Positions 1-7,099 are shown, counted from the first letter of the stretch. The stretch: 24,193 bases of DNA from Prevotella sp. (GCA_017541365.1 JAFXZF010000039.1:1-24193); one strand, 5' to 3'. Notes: a model not told the origin generated them from the sequence alone. A program made the numbers and translations.

Positions 1-1
1 C

Positions 2-1375
2 CTCTTAGGTGAGCTCAAAGTTCCAGCAGACGCCCTCTATGGCGTACAGACACAGCGTGGTATCAACAACTACCATATCTCACGCAAGACCATGTCCATG
101 TATCACGAGTTTATCAAGTCCATAGCCTACGTGAAACTGGCAGCAGTGGAGACCAACCGCACTCTCGGCGCTATCGACGGCGAGATAGCCGATGCCATAG
201 CAGCTGCCTGCAAGGAGATAATCGACGGCAAATGGCGCGAGCACTTCCCCATCGACATGGTGCAGGGCGGAGCAGGCACCTCTGTCAATATGAATGCCAA
301 CGAGGTGATAGCCAATCGTGCTCTCGAGATTATGGGCCACGAGAAGGGCGACTACCAGTACTGTCTGCCTAACGACCACTGCAACTGCGGACAGTCCACC
401 AACGATGTCTATCCTACCACCATCCGTCTTGCTGTTATCCGCTACAACAAGAAACTCATCGGTGCCCTCACAGGGCTCATCAGTGCCTTCCGCTATAAGG
501 GCGACGAATTCAAGGACTGCATCAAGATGGGTCGCACCCAGCTGCAGGATGCTGTGCCTATGACCAGCGGACAGGAGTTTAATGCCTATGCCAACAATCT
601 GGAGGAGGAGATAGCCAACCTTGATCGCAACGTCAAACTGATGCTCGAAATCAACATGGGTGGCACAGCCATCGGCACAGGACTGAATGCCGTACCTGGC
701 TTCGCCAAACTCTGTGCTGCCAACCTCTCCAAACTCACTGGCGAGGCATTCGTCTCAGCCTCTGACCTTGTGGAGGCAACCCCTGACACTGGCGCATATG
801 TCAGCTATTCATCAGCCCTCAAGCGCCTGGCAGTGAAACTCTCCAAGATATGTAACGACCTGCGCCTCATGGCTTCTGGTCCACGTTGCGGACTCAACGA
901 GATCAACCTCCCACCTAAGGCTCCTGGCTCATCCATCATGCCTGGCAAGGTCAATCCTGTCATCCCTGAGGTGGTCAATCAGGTATGCTTCAAGGTCATC
1001 GGCAACGATACCACCATCTCCTTCGCAGCCGAGGCAGGACAGCTTCAGCTCAACGTCATGGAGCCTATCATCACCGAGTCGCTCTTCGAGAGTCTCATCT
1101 GGCTCAAGAAAGCTATCGAGACCCTCACCCAGGAGTGCGTACTCGGCATCACGGTCAATAAGGAACGCAACCTCGAGATGGTGAAGCACTCCATCGGCAT
1201 CGTCACAGCCTTGAATCCTTACATAGGCTACAAGACCTCTACCAAGATAGCCAAGGAAGCCCTCGAGACCAACCGCTCCGTCTATGACATAGTGCTCGAG
1301 CAGGGCATCATGACCCAAGAGAAACTCGACGAGGCTCTCAACCCCGAGAATATGCTCGTGTCGCATAAATTGTAA
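2..1375 (+). CDS. aspA: Aspartate ammonia-lyase (aspartase), 5' end outside window
   Basis: Deaminates L-aspartate to fumarate and ammonia in the cytoplasm; in anaerobic Bacteroidota this feeds fumarate respiration. The frame is open from base 2, so the ATG at 92 is internal: the 30 residues before it read LLGELKVPADALYGVQTQRG, the normal N-terminal motif of the family. 457 residues are visible against about 478 in E. coli AspA, so only some 15-20 residues are missing. Visible family motifs are GGAGTSVNMN, the substrate-binding STNDVYPT, GRTQLQDAVP, and the flexible catalytic loop GSSIMPGKVNP at 926-958 containing the catalytic serine. Aspartase rather than class II fumarase is supported by close agreement with E. 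coli AspA along the whole length (for example KICNDLRL, GNDTT, AEAGQLQLNVMEP, SIGIVTALNP). A hairpin terminator lies about 157 bp downstream. Seen: motifs and length. Established: family function. Confidence 0.96.
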   Translation, partial: LLGELKVPADALYGVQTQRGINNYHISRKTMSMYHEFIKSIAYVKLAAVETNRTLGAIDGEIADAIAAACKEIIDGKWREHFPIDMVQGGAGTSVNMNANEVIANRALEIMGHEKGDYQYCLPNDHCNCGQSTNDVYPTTIRLAVIRYNKKLIGALTGLISAFRYKGDEFKDCIKMGRTQLQDAVPMTSGQEFNAYANNLEEEIANLDRNVKLMLEINMGGTAIGTGLNAVPGFAKLCAANLSKLTGEAFVSASDLVEATPDTGAYVSYSSALKRLAVKLSKICNDLRLMASGPRCGLNEINLPPKAPGSSIMPGKVNPVIPEVVNQVCFKVIGNDTTISFAAEAGQLQLNVMEPIITESLFESLIWLKKAIETLTQECVLGITVNKERNLEMVKHSIGIVTALNPYIGYKTSTKIAKEALETNRSVYDIVLEQGIMTQEKLDEALNPENMLVSHKL

Positions 1376-1531
1376 AAGCCTTCCCCCTGCCTATTAACTA
1401 TAAATCTTTATTACAACATGAAAATTATTGATTCTTCCACCTGAATGCCGAAAAGTATATTTTAAGTTAGCACTACTCACACACAAAATCGCGAAGATTT
1501 TAACATCTCACGGCTTTCCACAGCGCTAAGG

Positions 1532-1563
1532 GCATTGCTTCTATGTGCAGAAGCAATGCTTTT
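1532..1563 (+). terminator. Intrinsic terminator downstream of aspA
   Basis: Perfect 11-bp stem (GCATTGCTTCT with AGAAGCAATGC), 6-nt loop ATGTGC, then TTTT. It is the first strong hairpin after the aspA stop codon and is oriented to end that transcript. The 157 bp between stop and hairpin contain no convincing gene. Confidence 0.75.
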
Positions 1564-1670
1564 AGTATATTAAAATATTGCTGTGCCTTACCCCTCTGTA
1601 CTGACAGCCCTCGCTATCTCTTCTGCCATAGCATTGAGAGCAGTGCAAGCCACAAAACCAACTCAAAAAT

Positions 1671-1830
1671 GTCTCTTTTGTCCGTTTTGTCTTTTGTCTT
1701 TTTTTGTTTTGATAGAAATACCTAAAAAAGAAGAGAGGGGGTAATATATAATTTATTATATATAGGGGTAAGTAATAATTATAATAATATATATGCGCGT
1801 GAGAGAAAAGACAAAAGAGACAAAAGACAA
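1671..1830. repeat. AT-rich intergenic zone flanked by imperfect inverted GTCTTTTGTC-type repeats
   Basis: The left arm (1671-1705) is built of GTCTCTTTTGTC / GTTTTGTC / TTTTGTC words; the right arm (1806-1830) reads AAAAGACAAAAGAGACAAAA, essentially their reverse complement. Between them lies about 60 bp of nearly pure A/T with palindromic TATATAATTTATTATATATA. From memory, runs of (R)DKRDKR-like codons of this kind occur at the start of VirE/DUF3987 primase-type genes in Bacteroidota, so this may be the relic of such a gene on the - strand; no intact gene is present. Confidence 0.5.
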
Positions 1831-1848
1831 CGTTAAAATCTCGGAATA

Positions 1849-1880
1849 TTTGGCTGGATAAGGCTTTCATAGTAACTTTG
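1849..1880 (+). promoter_or_regulatory. Consensus Bacteroidota promoter (TTTG-N20-TAACTTTG)
   Basis: TTTG at 1849-1852, exactly 20 nt, then TAACTTTG at 1873-1880, matching the -33/-7 consensus of the Bacteroidota primary sigma factor. Transcription should start near 1887. No protein-coding gene follows for more than 500 bp, so the transcript would be non-coding at least up to the broken short gene at 2427. Confidence 0.75.
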
Positions 1881-1885
1881 CACGT

Positions 1886-2400
1886 GGAAATCGGGATTTC
1901 CAACGATAACCTTAAGGGCCCAAGGTTGACATCGAGGTCTCCCGACTACTCCACAGAACGTTAATAATCTAAACCACGAATAGAACGAATATCTTGTTTA
2001 TCGCAGAGACTAAGAACAACTCTTTTCAAGAGTGACGGCATGCGATTTATCCACTCACTAGTGAGCCAGCTCCCAGTGACTGTCTAACTCACCTGCCTAT
2101 TGGTTGCACCAATCTGTTCTCAGTCTGCGCAAAGGGCAAAGGTCGTGCTTTCAGCACTCACGCCAAGCCATGCGGACTGTGTACTTCATGCGCCAGCCCC
2201 TTGCGTAAGCTTCTTTAGAAGCGTCTTGGCTCTTAGCGTAGAGAGATGAGGGCTGACGATAGTCAGTAGTGAATCGAGAGAAGGCACTTGCAGAAGCTTG
2301 CTTATGGCAAGGGGCTTATCGAGAGACACGTAAGGCTCGAAGAGCGGTCATCTCTCCTTTGTGAGAAATAATTCGTAGGATTCGTGTTCAACCCAAACAA
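1886..2400 (+). ncRNA. Possible structured transcript or eroded gene, unidentified
   Basis: No reading frame of meaningful length exists here on either strand, yet the segment begins at a consensus promoter and is rich in inverted repeats. Examples are GGAAAT/ATTTCC (1886-1901), AACCTT/AAGGTT (about 1907-1926), TTGGT/ACCAA (about 2120-2132), GTGCT/AGCAC near 2145, and CTGAC-GATA-GTCAG (2253-2266). The largest is a closing stem pairing GCCCCTTGC (2196-2204) with GCAAGGGGC (2307-2315), extended by GTAAGC (2205-2210) with GCTTAT (2300-2305) across one bulged base. This encloses a multibranch region of about 90 nt. I do not recognise a known RNA family. An alternative is that this is the decayed HU-like gene that usually precedes smalltalk genes. 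Confidence 0.35.
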
Positions 2401-2426
2401 CTAAACCACTAAACAACTAAACCACT

Positions 2427-2567
2427 ATGTCTGACAAAGCAAGAAAGAACTGGAGCGTTATCATCCTCCGAGCTCTGCTCGCCTGAGCACCCACTGCGCG
2501 CAAGAATGCAATCCTTACAGCAATCTGTACTATCTTGACTACCACCAGTTGCGTTAGTCACATGTAA
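2427..2567 (+). pseudogene. Broken short gene resembling the Bacteroidota 'smalltalk' peptide
   Basis: An ATG at 2427 opens a frame reading MSDKARKNWSVIILRALLA, then an in-frame TGA at 2484, and the same frame continues with RKNAILTAICTILTTTSC and a terminal stop at 2565. Smalltalk proteins are peptides of roughly 30-40 residues in Bacteroidota with a basic, tryptophan-containing start (KKNW), a hydrophobic middle and a TTSC-like end, usually found between an HU-family gene and an N-acetylmuramoyl-L-alanine amidase. Both halves of this ORF fit those two ends in one frame, so a premature stop (or a small insertion around it) in such a gene is the simplest reading. The run ending in AACTAAACCACT just before the ATG is typical of genes in this phylum. 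Neither the HU nor the amidase neighbour is intact here. The family assignment is from memory of the pattern. Confidence 0.4.
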
Positions 2568-2592
2568 GGTGACAAGGTGACAAGGTACAATT
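2567..2592. repeat. Interspersed AAGGTGACAAGGTGACAAGG repeat
   Basis: Two tandem copies of AAGGTGAC followed by AAGGTACAA. The same word family recurs in reverse orientation at 7209-7260, there inside a coding sequence. Such ACAAGGTGACAAGG strings are common intergenic interspersed repeats in Prevotella/Bacteroides chromosomes. Confidence 0.6.
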
Positions 2593-2618
2593 AATTTGAG
2601 ACGCGTCGTTTTAGGTTG

Positions 2619-2660
2619 GACTGCAATCGGTTTAGGCTGGTTGCAGTCTTTCTCGTATTA
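2619..2660 (+). terminator. Putative terminator upstream of gltS
   Basis: 8-bp perfect stem GACTGCAA/TTGCAGTC (2619-2626 with 2641-2648), 14-nt loop, then a T-rich tail TTTCTCGTATT. The stem sits in a near-direct repeat (TTTTAGGTTGG / GTTTAGGCTGG). It would insulate gltS from the non-coding transcript upstream. Confidence 0.45.
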
Positions 2661-2724
2661 AGACGATAACATAGACAGGGGAAATTTCTGCCTGAAAGGC
2701 ATAGAATAAATAAAAAAATTATAT

Positions 2725-2732
2725 TAACTTTG
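2725..2732 (+). promoter_or_regulatory. -7 promoter element of gltS
   Basis: TAACTTTG fits the TAnnTTTG -7 element, 24 nt before the gltS start codon. No TTTG is found at the usual -33 distance (the region is ATAGAATAAATA), so this promoter looks weaker than others in the window. Confidence 0.5.
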
Positions 2733-2755
2733 TACCCAAAAGTTGATTAAAATAT

Positions 2756-4024
2756 ATGACAAGCATCGAACTTGATATGATACAATCGGCTGGCGTGGGC
2801 GCCTTGGCTCTCTTCGTCGGCATGATCCTTACGCGTAAGGTGTCTTTCTTGCAGAAGTTCTGCGTGCCTTCGCCTGTGAGTGGCGGCATCATCTTCTCGT
2901 TGCTCACCCTGCTGCTGTATAGTGTTTTTCATATCGAGGTGTCGTTTGACGGCACACTGAAAGACTTCTTCATGTTGGCATTCTTCACCAGTGTGGGATT
3001 TCAGAGTGACCTGAAGGTTATAGGTCAGGGAGGCAAACTGCTGGTTATCATGTTAGGACTGTTAGTGGTGATCATCTCCATGCAGAATCTGATGCCGATG
3101 GGCATTACCCGCGTGATGGGTGTTGACCCGCTGATAGGCATGGCAGCAGGAAGCATATCAATGACTGGCGGACACGGCACGGCAGGCGGTTTTGCTGGCG
3201 TTCTTAAGGCTATGGGACTAGAAGGTGCCGACACCATAGGCATGGCAGCAGCCACCTTCGGACTCATTGCAGGCTCTATGCTTGGTGGTCCATTGGCAGA
3301 GAGAATTATCCGTGCGAAACTAACACATGAGCAGATGCAACCACACGATGAGGAGATAGACCCTGCCATGGCTGGTATAGAGAGCGACGAGGCATCGCCC
3401 ACAGGTCGTGCCAAGCGTCTCAGTACGAACGAACAGGAGTTCCAACAGTATGCTAAAGCCATGTACTGCATCATCCTCGTCATGGGTGGCGGCACAGTAT
3501 TGAGTTGGGTTCTTACCAAGACAGGCATCACCTTCCCCACTTATTTCGGTGCACTGATATTAGCCGCCATCACCCGCAACACGATGGGAATGGTGACACT
3601 GAACAGAAATGGCAAAAAGGTAAAGGCTGACAAACTGCTTGACATGGAGCGCATCATAAGTGTGGGCAACATCTGTCTGTCTCTGTTCCTTGGCATGGCT
3701 ATGATTTCACTGAAACTGTGGGAACTGCAGAACCTTGCCCTGCCGCTGATAGTGATATTGGCAACCCAGGTGGTGATAATAGCCCTCTTTGCCTACTTTG
3801 CAGCCTTTCCGCTCTTAGGGCGCGACTACGATTCAGCAGTGCTCTGTGCAGGCATCTGCGGTTTCGCCCTTGGTGCCACGCCTAACGCCATGGCTAACAT
3901 GAGTGCTGTATGCTACAAATACCACTATACCGTCAAGCCCTTCCTCATAATACCAATCATCGGCGCCATGTTTGCAGATATCATCAACACTGGCATCATC
4001 ACCCTCTTCCTCAATATGCTGTAA
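2756..4024 (+). CDS. gltS: Sodium/glutamate symporter, GltS (ESS) family
   Basis: Imports glutamate across the inner membrane with sodium. 422 residues, against 401 for E. coli GltS. The protein is an inverted duplication: each half has about five hydrophobic segments and a glycine-rich re-entrant loop, GGHGTAGG at residues 138-145 and GATPNAMANM at 373-382. The halves are joined by a charged cytoplasmic linker (about residues 190-240, rich in E, D, R and K). The ATG at 2756 is chosen because it lies just downstream of the -7 element and gives the full first half. The next gene starts 1 nt after its stop, so the two are surely co-transcribed. Its position behind aspA suggests amino-dicarboxylate metabolism, but the 1.4 kb gap and terminators argue against a single operon. 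Function is established for the family; glutamate specificity here is inferred. Confidence 0.93.
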   Translation: MTSIELDMIQSAGVGALALFVGMILTRKVSFLQKFCVPSPVSGGIIFSLLTLLLYSVFHIEVSFDGTLKDFFMLAFFTSVGFQSDLKVIGQGGKLLVIMLGLLVVIISMQNLMPMGITRVMGVDPLIGMAAGSISMTGGHGTAGGFAGVLKAMGLEGADTIGMAAATFGLIAGSMLGGPLAERIIRAKLTHEQMQPHDEEIDPAMAGIESDEASPTGRAKRLSTNEQEFQQYAKAMYCIILVMGGGTVLSWVLTKTGITFPTYFGALILAAITRNTMGMVTLNRNGKKVKADKLLDMERIISVGNICLSLFLGMAMISLKLWELQNLALPLIVILATQVVIIALFAYFAAFPLLGRDYDSAVLCAGICGFALGATPNAMANMSAVCYKYHYTVKPFLIIPIIGAMFADIINTGIITLFLNML

Positions 4025-4025
4025 C

Positions 4026-5621
4026 ATGCTTCGTAACTCAAAACTATACATACTGCTGAGCATGATTTTCTTATCTGCCTATATGCTGGCGCAAGACAGT
4101 CTGCCCATCGTCGAGATTAAGGCTGACAGAACCATCATCTATCCGCAACGCATGGAGCTGACTGGCGAAGAGACGCTGATGGATGTGCTGCAGATGGTGC
4201 CCGACCTCATGATAGCAGGTTACCAGGATGTGATATCCACCTACAACCTGCGCATAGACAATGCCCCCATAAACGGCGACAACCGACTCATCCTCAGCCA
4301 GATGAAGGCGAAGGACATAGACAAGATACAGGTATGTGACAACACTGGCGTGGCAAAGGGTACCATAGGCACGAACAATGTGCTCGACATAAACATGAAG
4401 ATGCCCGACGGGGTGAAAGGCTTTGTAGAGGGTCAGGGCGACTTTGGCAATCAGGCAGAGGGCTATGCCACTGCCAATATGCTGTATGGCAGCAGGGGCA
4501 CCGATGTCTATGCCAATGCCACCTACAGCTATCAGGAGGGCAAGAAAGACTATGTCACACTCCACATGACTAACCGCTTTGACGAACGCAACAAGCTGCT
4601 GACCTACTTCACCCAGCAGTTCATAGAACTGCCTTACAACATGACACGCAAGGTGATGGGCAGGGCACGCTATTTCCACACCTTCAACGATATGGGCACC
4701 GAACTGCTCATCCTGGGCGGCTATCAGTATTCGAGTGACCCATACGTGTCAAACAAACTGCCTATGTATGTGGTGGAGCTGAACACACCGCTGTTCACCA
4801 AGCGCCTGTCGATGATGCTGGGCACCGAGGGCGACTACCTCATAAGCAACCAAAAAGACAGAGACTGGGGGTGGCATATCTTCAACCACGACATTTACCT
4901 GCAGTTCACCTACACCCTGCCCCACTGGCGCTTCACAGCTGGTAACCGCACCATGTTTTACGGCTACAAACTGAGAGGCAACGACGAGAGCCACCGATAT
5001 TCTGACACGCGCAACAACACCAATGCGTGCGTCATATTCGTGCCCAACAACCGCCACCAGTGGCAGCTGGGCTACTACCGCAAATACTACAACCCTGCCT
5101 ACGAGGCACTCTTCCTCGACCTTATCACGCTGACCTATGACGACTGGCTGTTCATCGAAGGTCAGCTGGAAGAGTGGGACATCAACCAGTTTAAACTCGC
5201 CTACACATACAGCAAGCCGAGGCTGACCATACAGACGGAGGCAAGCCACTACATGGTAGAGGGCGATGATAACCTTACCGAGGTATCTGGTTCCGTATAT
5301 TGGAAGCACCGCTGGCTCACTCTCACAGGGGGTACTGACTTAGCATTTTCAAGAGATATGGCATACGCCATTGTGCGTCTTTCGCCCACCGCACGCCTTC
5401 CTCACCAGTGGCAGATAGGCATGCAGATGGTTTATCACACCAAGAAGTCGCCACAGCGCATCATCTATGGCACTCCCGTGTATGGCTGTCTGTCAGTCAG
5501 CAAGCAGTTTGACGAGCATTGGTTCCTGAGCCTTGACTGGCACGACATGGTAGATGCCCTCAGCGGCGAAGCCATCACCAACCGCCATGCAGGCAACATC
5601 AAGTTGCAATACAGGTTTTAG
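4026..5621 (+). CDS. Small plug-and-barrel outer-membrane protein (TonB-receptor-like), unknown ligand
   Basis: 531 residues from the ATG at 4026, chosen because it lies 1 nt after the gltS stop and gives a clean signal peptide (residues 1-22, ending YMLAQ). Residues about 27-125 resemble a TonB plug: TLMDVLQMVPDL, then LRIDNAPI, then IDKIQVCDNTGVAKG, in the order seen in receptor plugs (LLxxxPGV, VLVDGV, IExIEVL). The rest alternates polar and aromatic residues in strand-length stretches, as in a beta-barrel, and the last residue is Phe (IKLQYRF), the usual barrel-assembly signal. It is well short of normal TonB receptors (700-1000 residues) and lacks the N-terminal carboxypeptidase-like domain; no SusD-like partner is next to it. 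Tight coupling to gltS suggests a linked role, perhaps an outer-membrane route for the same substrate, but that is inference. A hairpin at 5798-5829 follows. Confidence 0.7.
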   Translation: MLRNSKLYILLSMIFLSAYMLAQDSLPIVEIKADRTIIYPQRMELTGEETLMDVLQMVPDLMIAGYQDVISTYNLRIDNAPINGDNRLILSQMKAKDIDKIQVCDNTGVAKGTIGTNNVLDINMKMPDGVKGFVEGQGDFGNQAEGYATANMLYGSRGTDVYANATYSYQEGKKDYVTLHMTNRFDERNKLLTYFTQQFIELPYNMTRKVMGRARYFHTFNDMGTELLILGGYQYSSDPYVSNKLPMYVVELNTPLFTKRLSMMLGTEGDYLISNQKDRDWGWHIFNHDIYLQFTYTLPHWRFTAGNRTMFYGYKLRGNDESHRYSDTRNNTNACVIFVPNNRHQWQLGYYRKYYNPAYEALFLDLITLTYDDWLFIEGQLEEWDINQFKLAYTYSKPRLTIQTEASHYMVEGDDNLTEVSGSVYWKHRWLTLTGGTDLAFSRDMAYAIVRLSPTARLPHQWQIGMQMVYHTKKSPQRIIYGTPVYGCLSVSKQFDEHWFLSLDWHDMVDALSGEAITNRHAGNIKLQYRF

Positions 5622-5640
5622 ATTGTTTCTTAAAAACTAC

Positions 5641-5787
5641 TTAGTGTTTTAAGGTCATAATTTTTGTAGGGCAGGCACTCGACACATGAATACTGGTGAA
5701 TGCCTTAGGCAGAGGCGCTTTCTTGGGAGCCACCCAACTGGAAATAGTACCCATAGGACAGAACGAGCACCAGGTGCGTGGGGCACA
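5641..5787 (-). pseudogene. Fragment of a 4Fe-4S cluster-binding (NapH/CcoG-like) protein
   Basis: On the - strand a 48-residue frame begins mid-gene and reads CAPRTWCSFCPMGTISSWVA, then PLPKAF, IHVSSAC, then runs into unrelated residues and a stop at 5641. RTWCSFCPMGT matches the WCxxxCPxGT-like signature of polyferredoxin membrane proteins, and SAC fits the start of the next cysteine cluster (SACxxCxxC), which is then lost. There is no start codon, the upstream part is replaced by the terminator hairpin at 5798-5829, and the downstream cluster is missing, so this is at best a remnant. The match is from motif recognition only. Alternative: chance similarity in a spacer. Confidence 0.4.
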
Positions 5788-5797
5788 TGTAAGCACA

Positions 5798-5829
5798 AGA
5801 GCCGACCCTAAGGTGTTAGGGTCGGCTCT
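5798..5829. terminator. Strong bidirectional hairpin between convergent genes
   Basis: Perfect 14-bp stem AGAGCCGACCCTAA / TTAGGGTCGGCTCT with a GGTG tetraloop. It sits between the + strand barrel protein and the - strand sugar-binding lipoprotein, so it likely ends both transcripts, although neither side has a long T run. Confidence 0.75.
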
Positions 5830-5861
5830 AATGTGTCCTTATATTCGGGGGTGTGGAAGAA

Positions 5862-6875
5862 CTAATAGCTGTCTTGTGTCATGAGGGTAATCTTAGAGAA
5901 GATTGCAGGGATGCCTGAGATGCTCTGGCTGGTGCGAATCGGAGAATTGGATATCAGACTGTTGACAATCATGGCTGTGTTGTATGCCATGTCCTTCAGG
6001 TTCTTGTCTATGGTCATGGTCTGCTTGCCATCCCTGATATAAGCCTGAGACGCAACGGAATTGTCCTGACCTGTTATAACTGGCTTTTTCGTAATACCTT
6101 TATCCTCCAGAGCCTTAATGGCACCCTGAGCAACATTGTCGCTTGCAGCAAGTATCATGTCGGGGCATTCACCAGCATAGTTCTCAAGACGGTCTAACAT
6201 GGCTTTCCTGGCGTCGGCTACATCCCAACTGTCAGCCTTCACCTGGCTGTATGCCTTCTTGCCACTCTTGACTTCTATTGTTCCGTTGTCGATGTATTTC
6301 TTGAGCAGCTCCATGGCTCCCTCGTAATAATCCTTGGCGTTGACATCGGTCTCAGGACCTTGCAGGATTTCAAGGGTCATGTGATTCTTGCCTGAAGAGT
6401 GGAAATGGTTGAGCAGGAACAATGCCTGTGTACGTCCTACTTCCTTCGTGTCGGCTGATGAGAGATAAGCTATTTGGGGGTTGTCCTGTATAAAGCGGTC
6501 ATGGCATACCACCTTAACATCGGGATGCTCCTTAAGCAGCCCTGACTCATTGATTTTCTTATAGTCAATGGCTGTCACCACTATATATTTCACGCCGTCG
6601 TTGATGACTTTTCTAAGCTGAGCGACCTGCTCGTCAGCACCATCTGAGGTCTCGGGAGCAACGTAGAATGTGGCATTGAAACCATACGCCTGCATCACCG
6701 CCTCCAGGTTTGCCTTGTCTATGCCCCAACGCTCTATGCGGGAATTGTCGGGAAGCAACACTGCCACGCGCTTCTGATTGTTGTTGTTGTCATCGTCGCT
6801 GCACGATGTCAGCCCAGTCATCATTGCCCCACACATCATGATGGTGGCAAGCAACCAAAAGAATCTTTTTCTCAT
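5862..6875 (-). CDS. Orphan XylF/ChvE-like sugar-binding lipoprotein
   Basis: 337 residues. Lipoprotein signal peptide with lipobox LTSC, Cys25 being the lipidated residue, followed by SDDDNNNN; an S/D-rich start after the cysteine is the kind of signal that sends Bacteroidota lipoproteins to the cell surface. The mature part is a two-lobe periplasmic-binding-protein fold of the XylF type: IERWG (residues about 47-51, as LERW in XylF), HDRFIQDNPQIAYLSSAD (as YDRMIxDADIDFYISFDN), AASDNVAQGAIKAL, and GQDNSVASQAYIRDGKQTMT (as GQDADLAAVKRIVAGTQTMT). These stretches carry the sugar-contacting residues of XylF. No ABC permease or ATPase gene lies nearby, so it probably acts as a surface binder or sensor rather than as part of a classical importer. 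It is the last gene of the operon that starts at 10641, 86 bp after the small peptide gene; no promoter consensus is seen in that gap. The sugar is unknown. Confidence 0.85.
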   Translation of the reverse strand: MRKRFFWLLATIMMCGAMMTGLTSCSDDDNNNNQKRVAVLLPDNSRIERWGIDKANLEAVMQAYGFNATFYVAPETSDGADEQVAQLRKVINDGVKYIVVTAIDYKKINESGLLKEHPDVKVVCHDRFIQDNPQIAYLSSADTKEVGRTQALFLLNHFHSSGKNHMTLEILQGPETDVNAKDYYEGAMELLKKYIDNGTIEVKSGKKAYSQVKADSWDVADARKAMLDRLENYAGECPDMILAASDNVAQGAIKALEDKGITKKPVITGQDNSVASQAYIRDGKQTMTIDKNLKDMAYNTAMIVNSLISNSPIRTSQSISGIPAIFSKITLMTQDSY

Positions 6876-6961
6876 AGGTAAGAAATATTTTGATTTAAGT
6901 TTTCGTTTGTTCTATAGTTTAACTCCATTTATAAGTACTTGAAGGTTAAATCCACATGGGG

Positions 6962-7099
6962 TTAGAAAACTTCCTCTGGATTCTCGATTGGCGGGTCTTC
7001 AGACTCTGTATTTACGGGGATTATCAGACTATCGCCGAGCAGTTTCGGCAGCACGATGTCAATGGTCAGTATTTCTGGTTTCTGATATATTCTTTTCAT
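6962..7099 (-). CDS. 45-residue operon peptide, unknown function
   Basis: ATG at 7099, stop at 6962; it starts 13 nt after the stop of the BspA-like gene, with a GGGAGG purine run just upstream. The product begins MKRIYQKPEILTIDIVLPKL, continues LGDSLIIPVN and ends in an acidic, proline-containing tail (TESEDPPIENPEEVF). From memory, peptides beginning MKKxYxKPxxxxxxL with an LLxxS motif and a short acidic tail are frequent in Prevotella/Bacteroides beside secreted surface proteins, and they are generally uncharacterised. There is no signal peptide or membrane segment of normal length. Its placement between two surface-protein genes, in the same direction, supports it being real. It is short enough for automated annotation to miss. 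Confidence 0.65.
   Translation of the reverse strand: MKRIYQKPEILTIDIVLPKLLGDSLIIPVNTESEDPPIENPEEVF

Noticed and set aside
1562..1903. 113-codon - strand frame across the AT-rich zone
   Set aside because: Much of it is low-complexity I/Y/L/F from A/T palindromes, it runs through the promoter at 1849-1880, and it ends without a domain; only its middle may be a relic of an older gene.
1926..1940. Short match of GACATCGAGGT to the reverse complement of a conserved 23S rRNA helix
   Set aside because: Only 11 bases agree and the flanks do not; no rRNA fragment can be supported.
2196..2316. Inverted repeat considered as the terminal repeats of a miniature insertion element
   Set aside because: The arms are only about 120 bp apart with no target-site duplication visible; an RNA stem fits better.
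2484..2486. TGA read as selenocysteine or another recoded codon
   Set aside because: No SECIS-like hairpin is evident right after it, and nothing in this peptide family calls for selenocysteine; decay is simpler.
4071..4679. 202-codon open frame on the - strand inside the outer-membrane protein gene
   Set aside because: It is antisense to a gene with a clear signal peptide and barrel end; composition (V/A/H-rich) is that of a shadow frame and there is no family motif. The same holds for 4749-5309 (-), 3025-3540 (-), 929-1366 (-) and 11185-11733 (+).
5696..5884. 62-codon + strand frame between the convergent genes
   Set aside because: It passes through the terminator hairpin and into the neighbouring gene; the cysteine motif on the opposite strand explains the coding look better.
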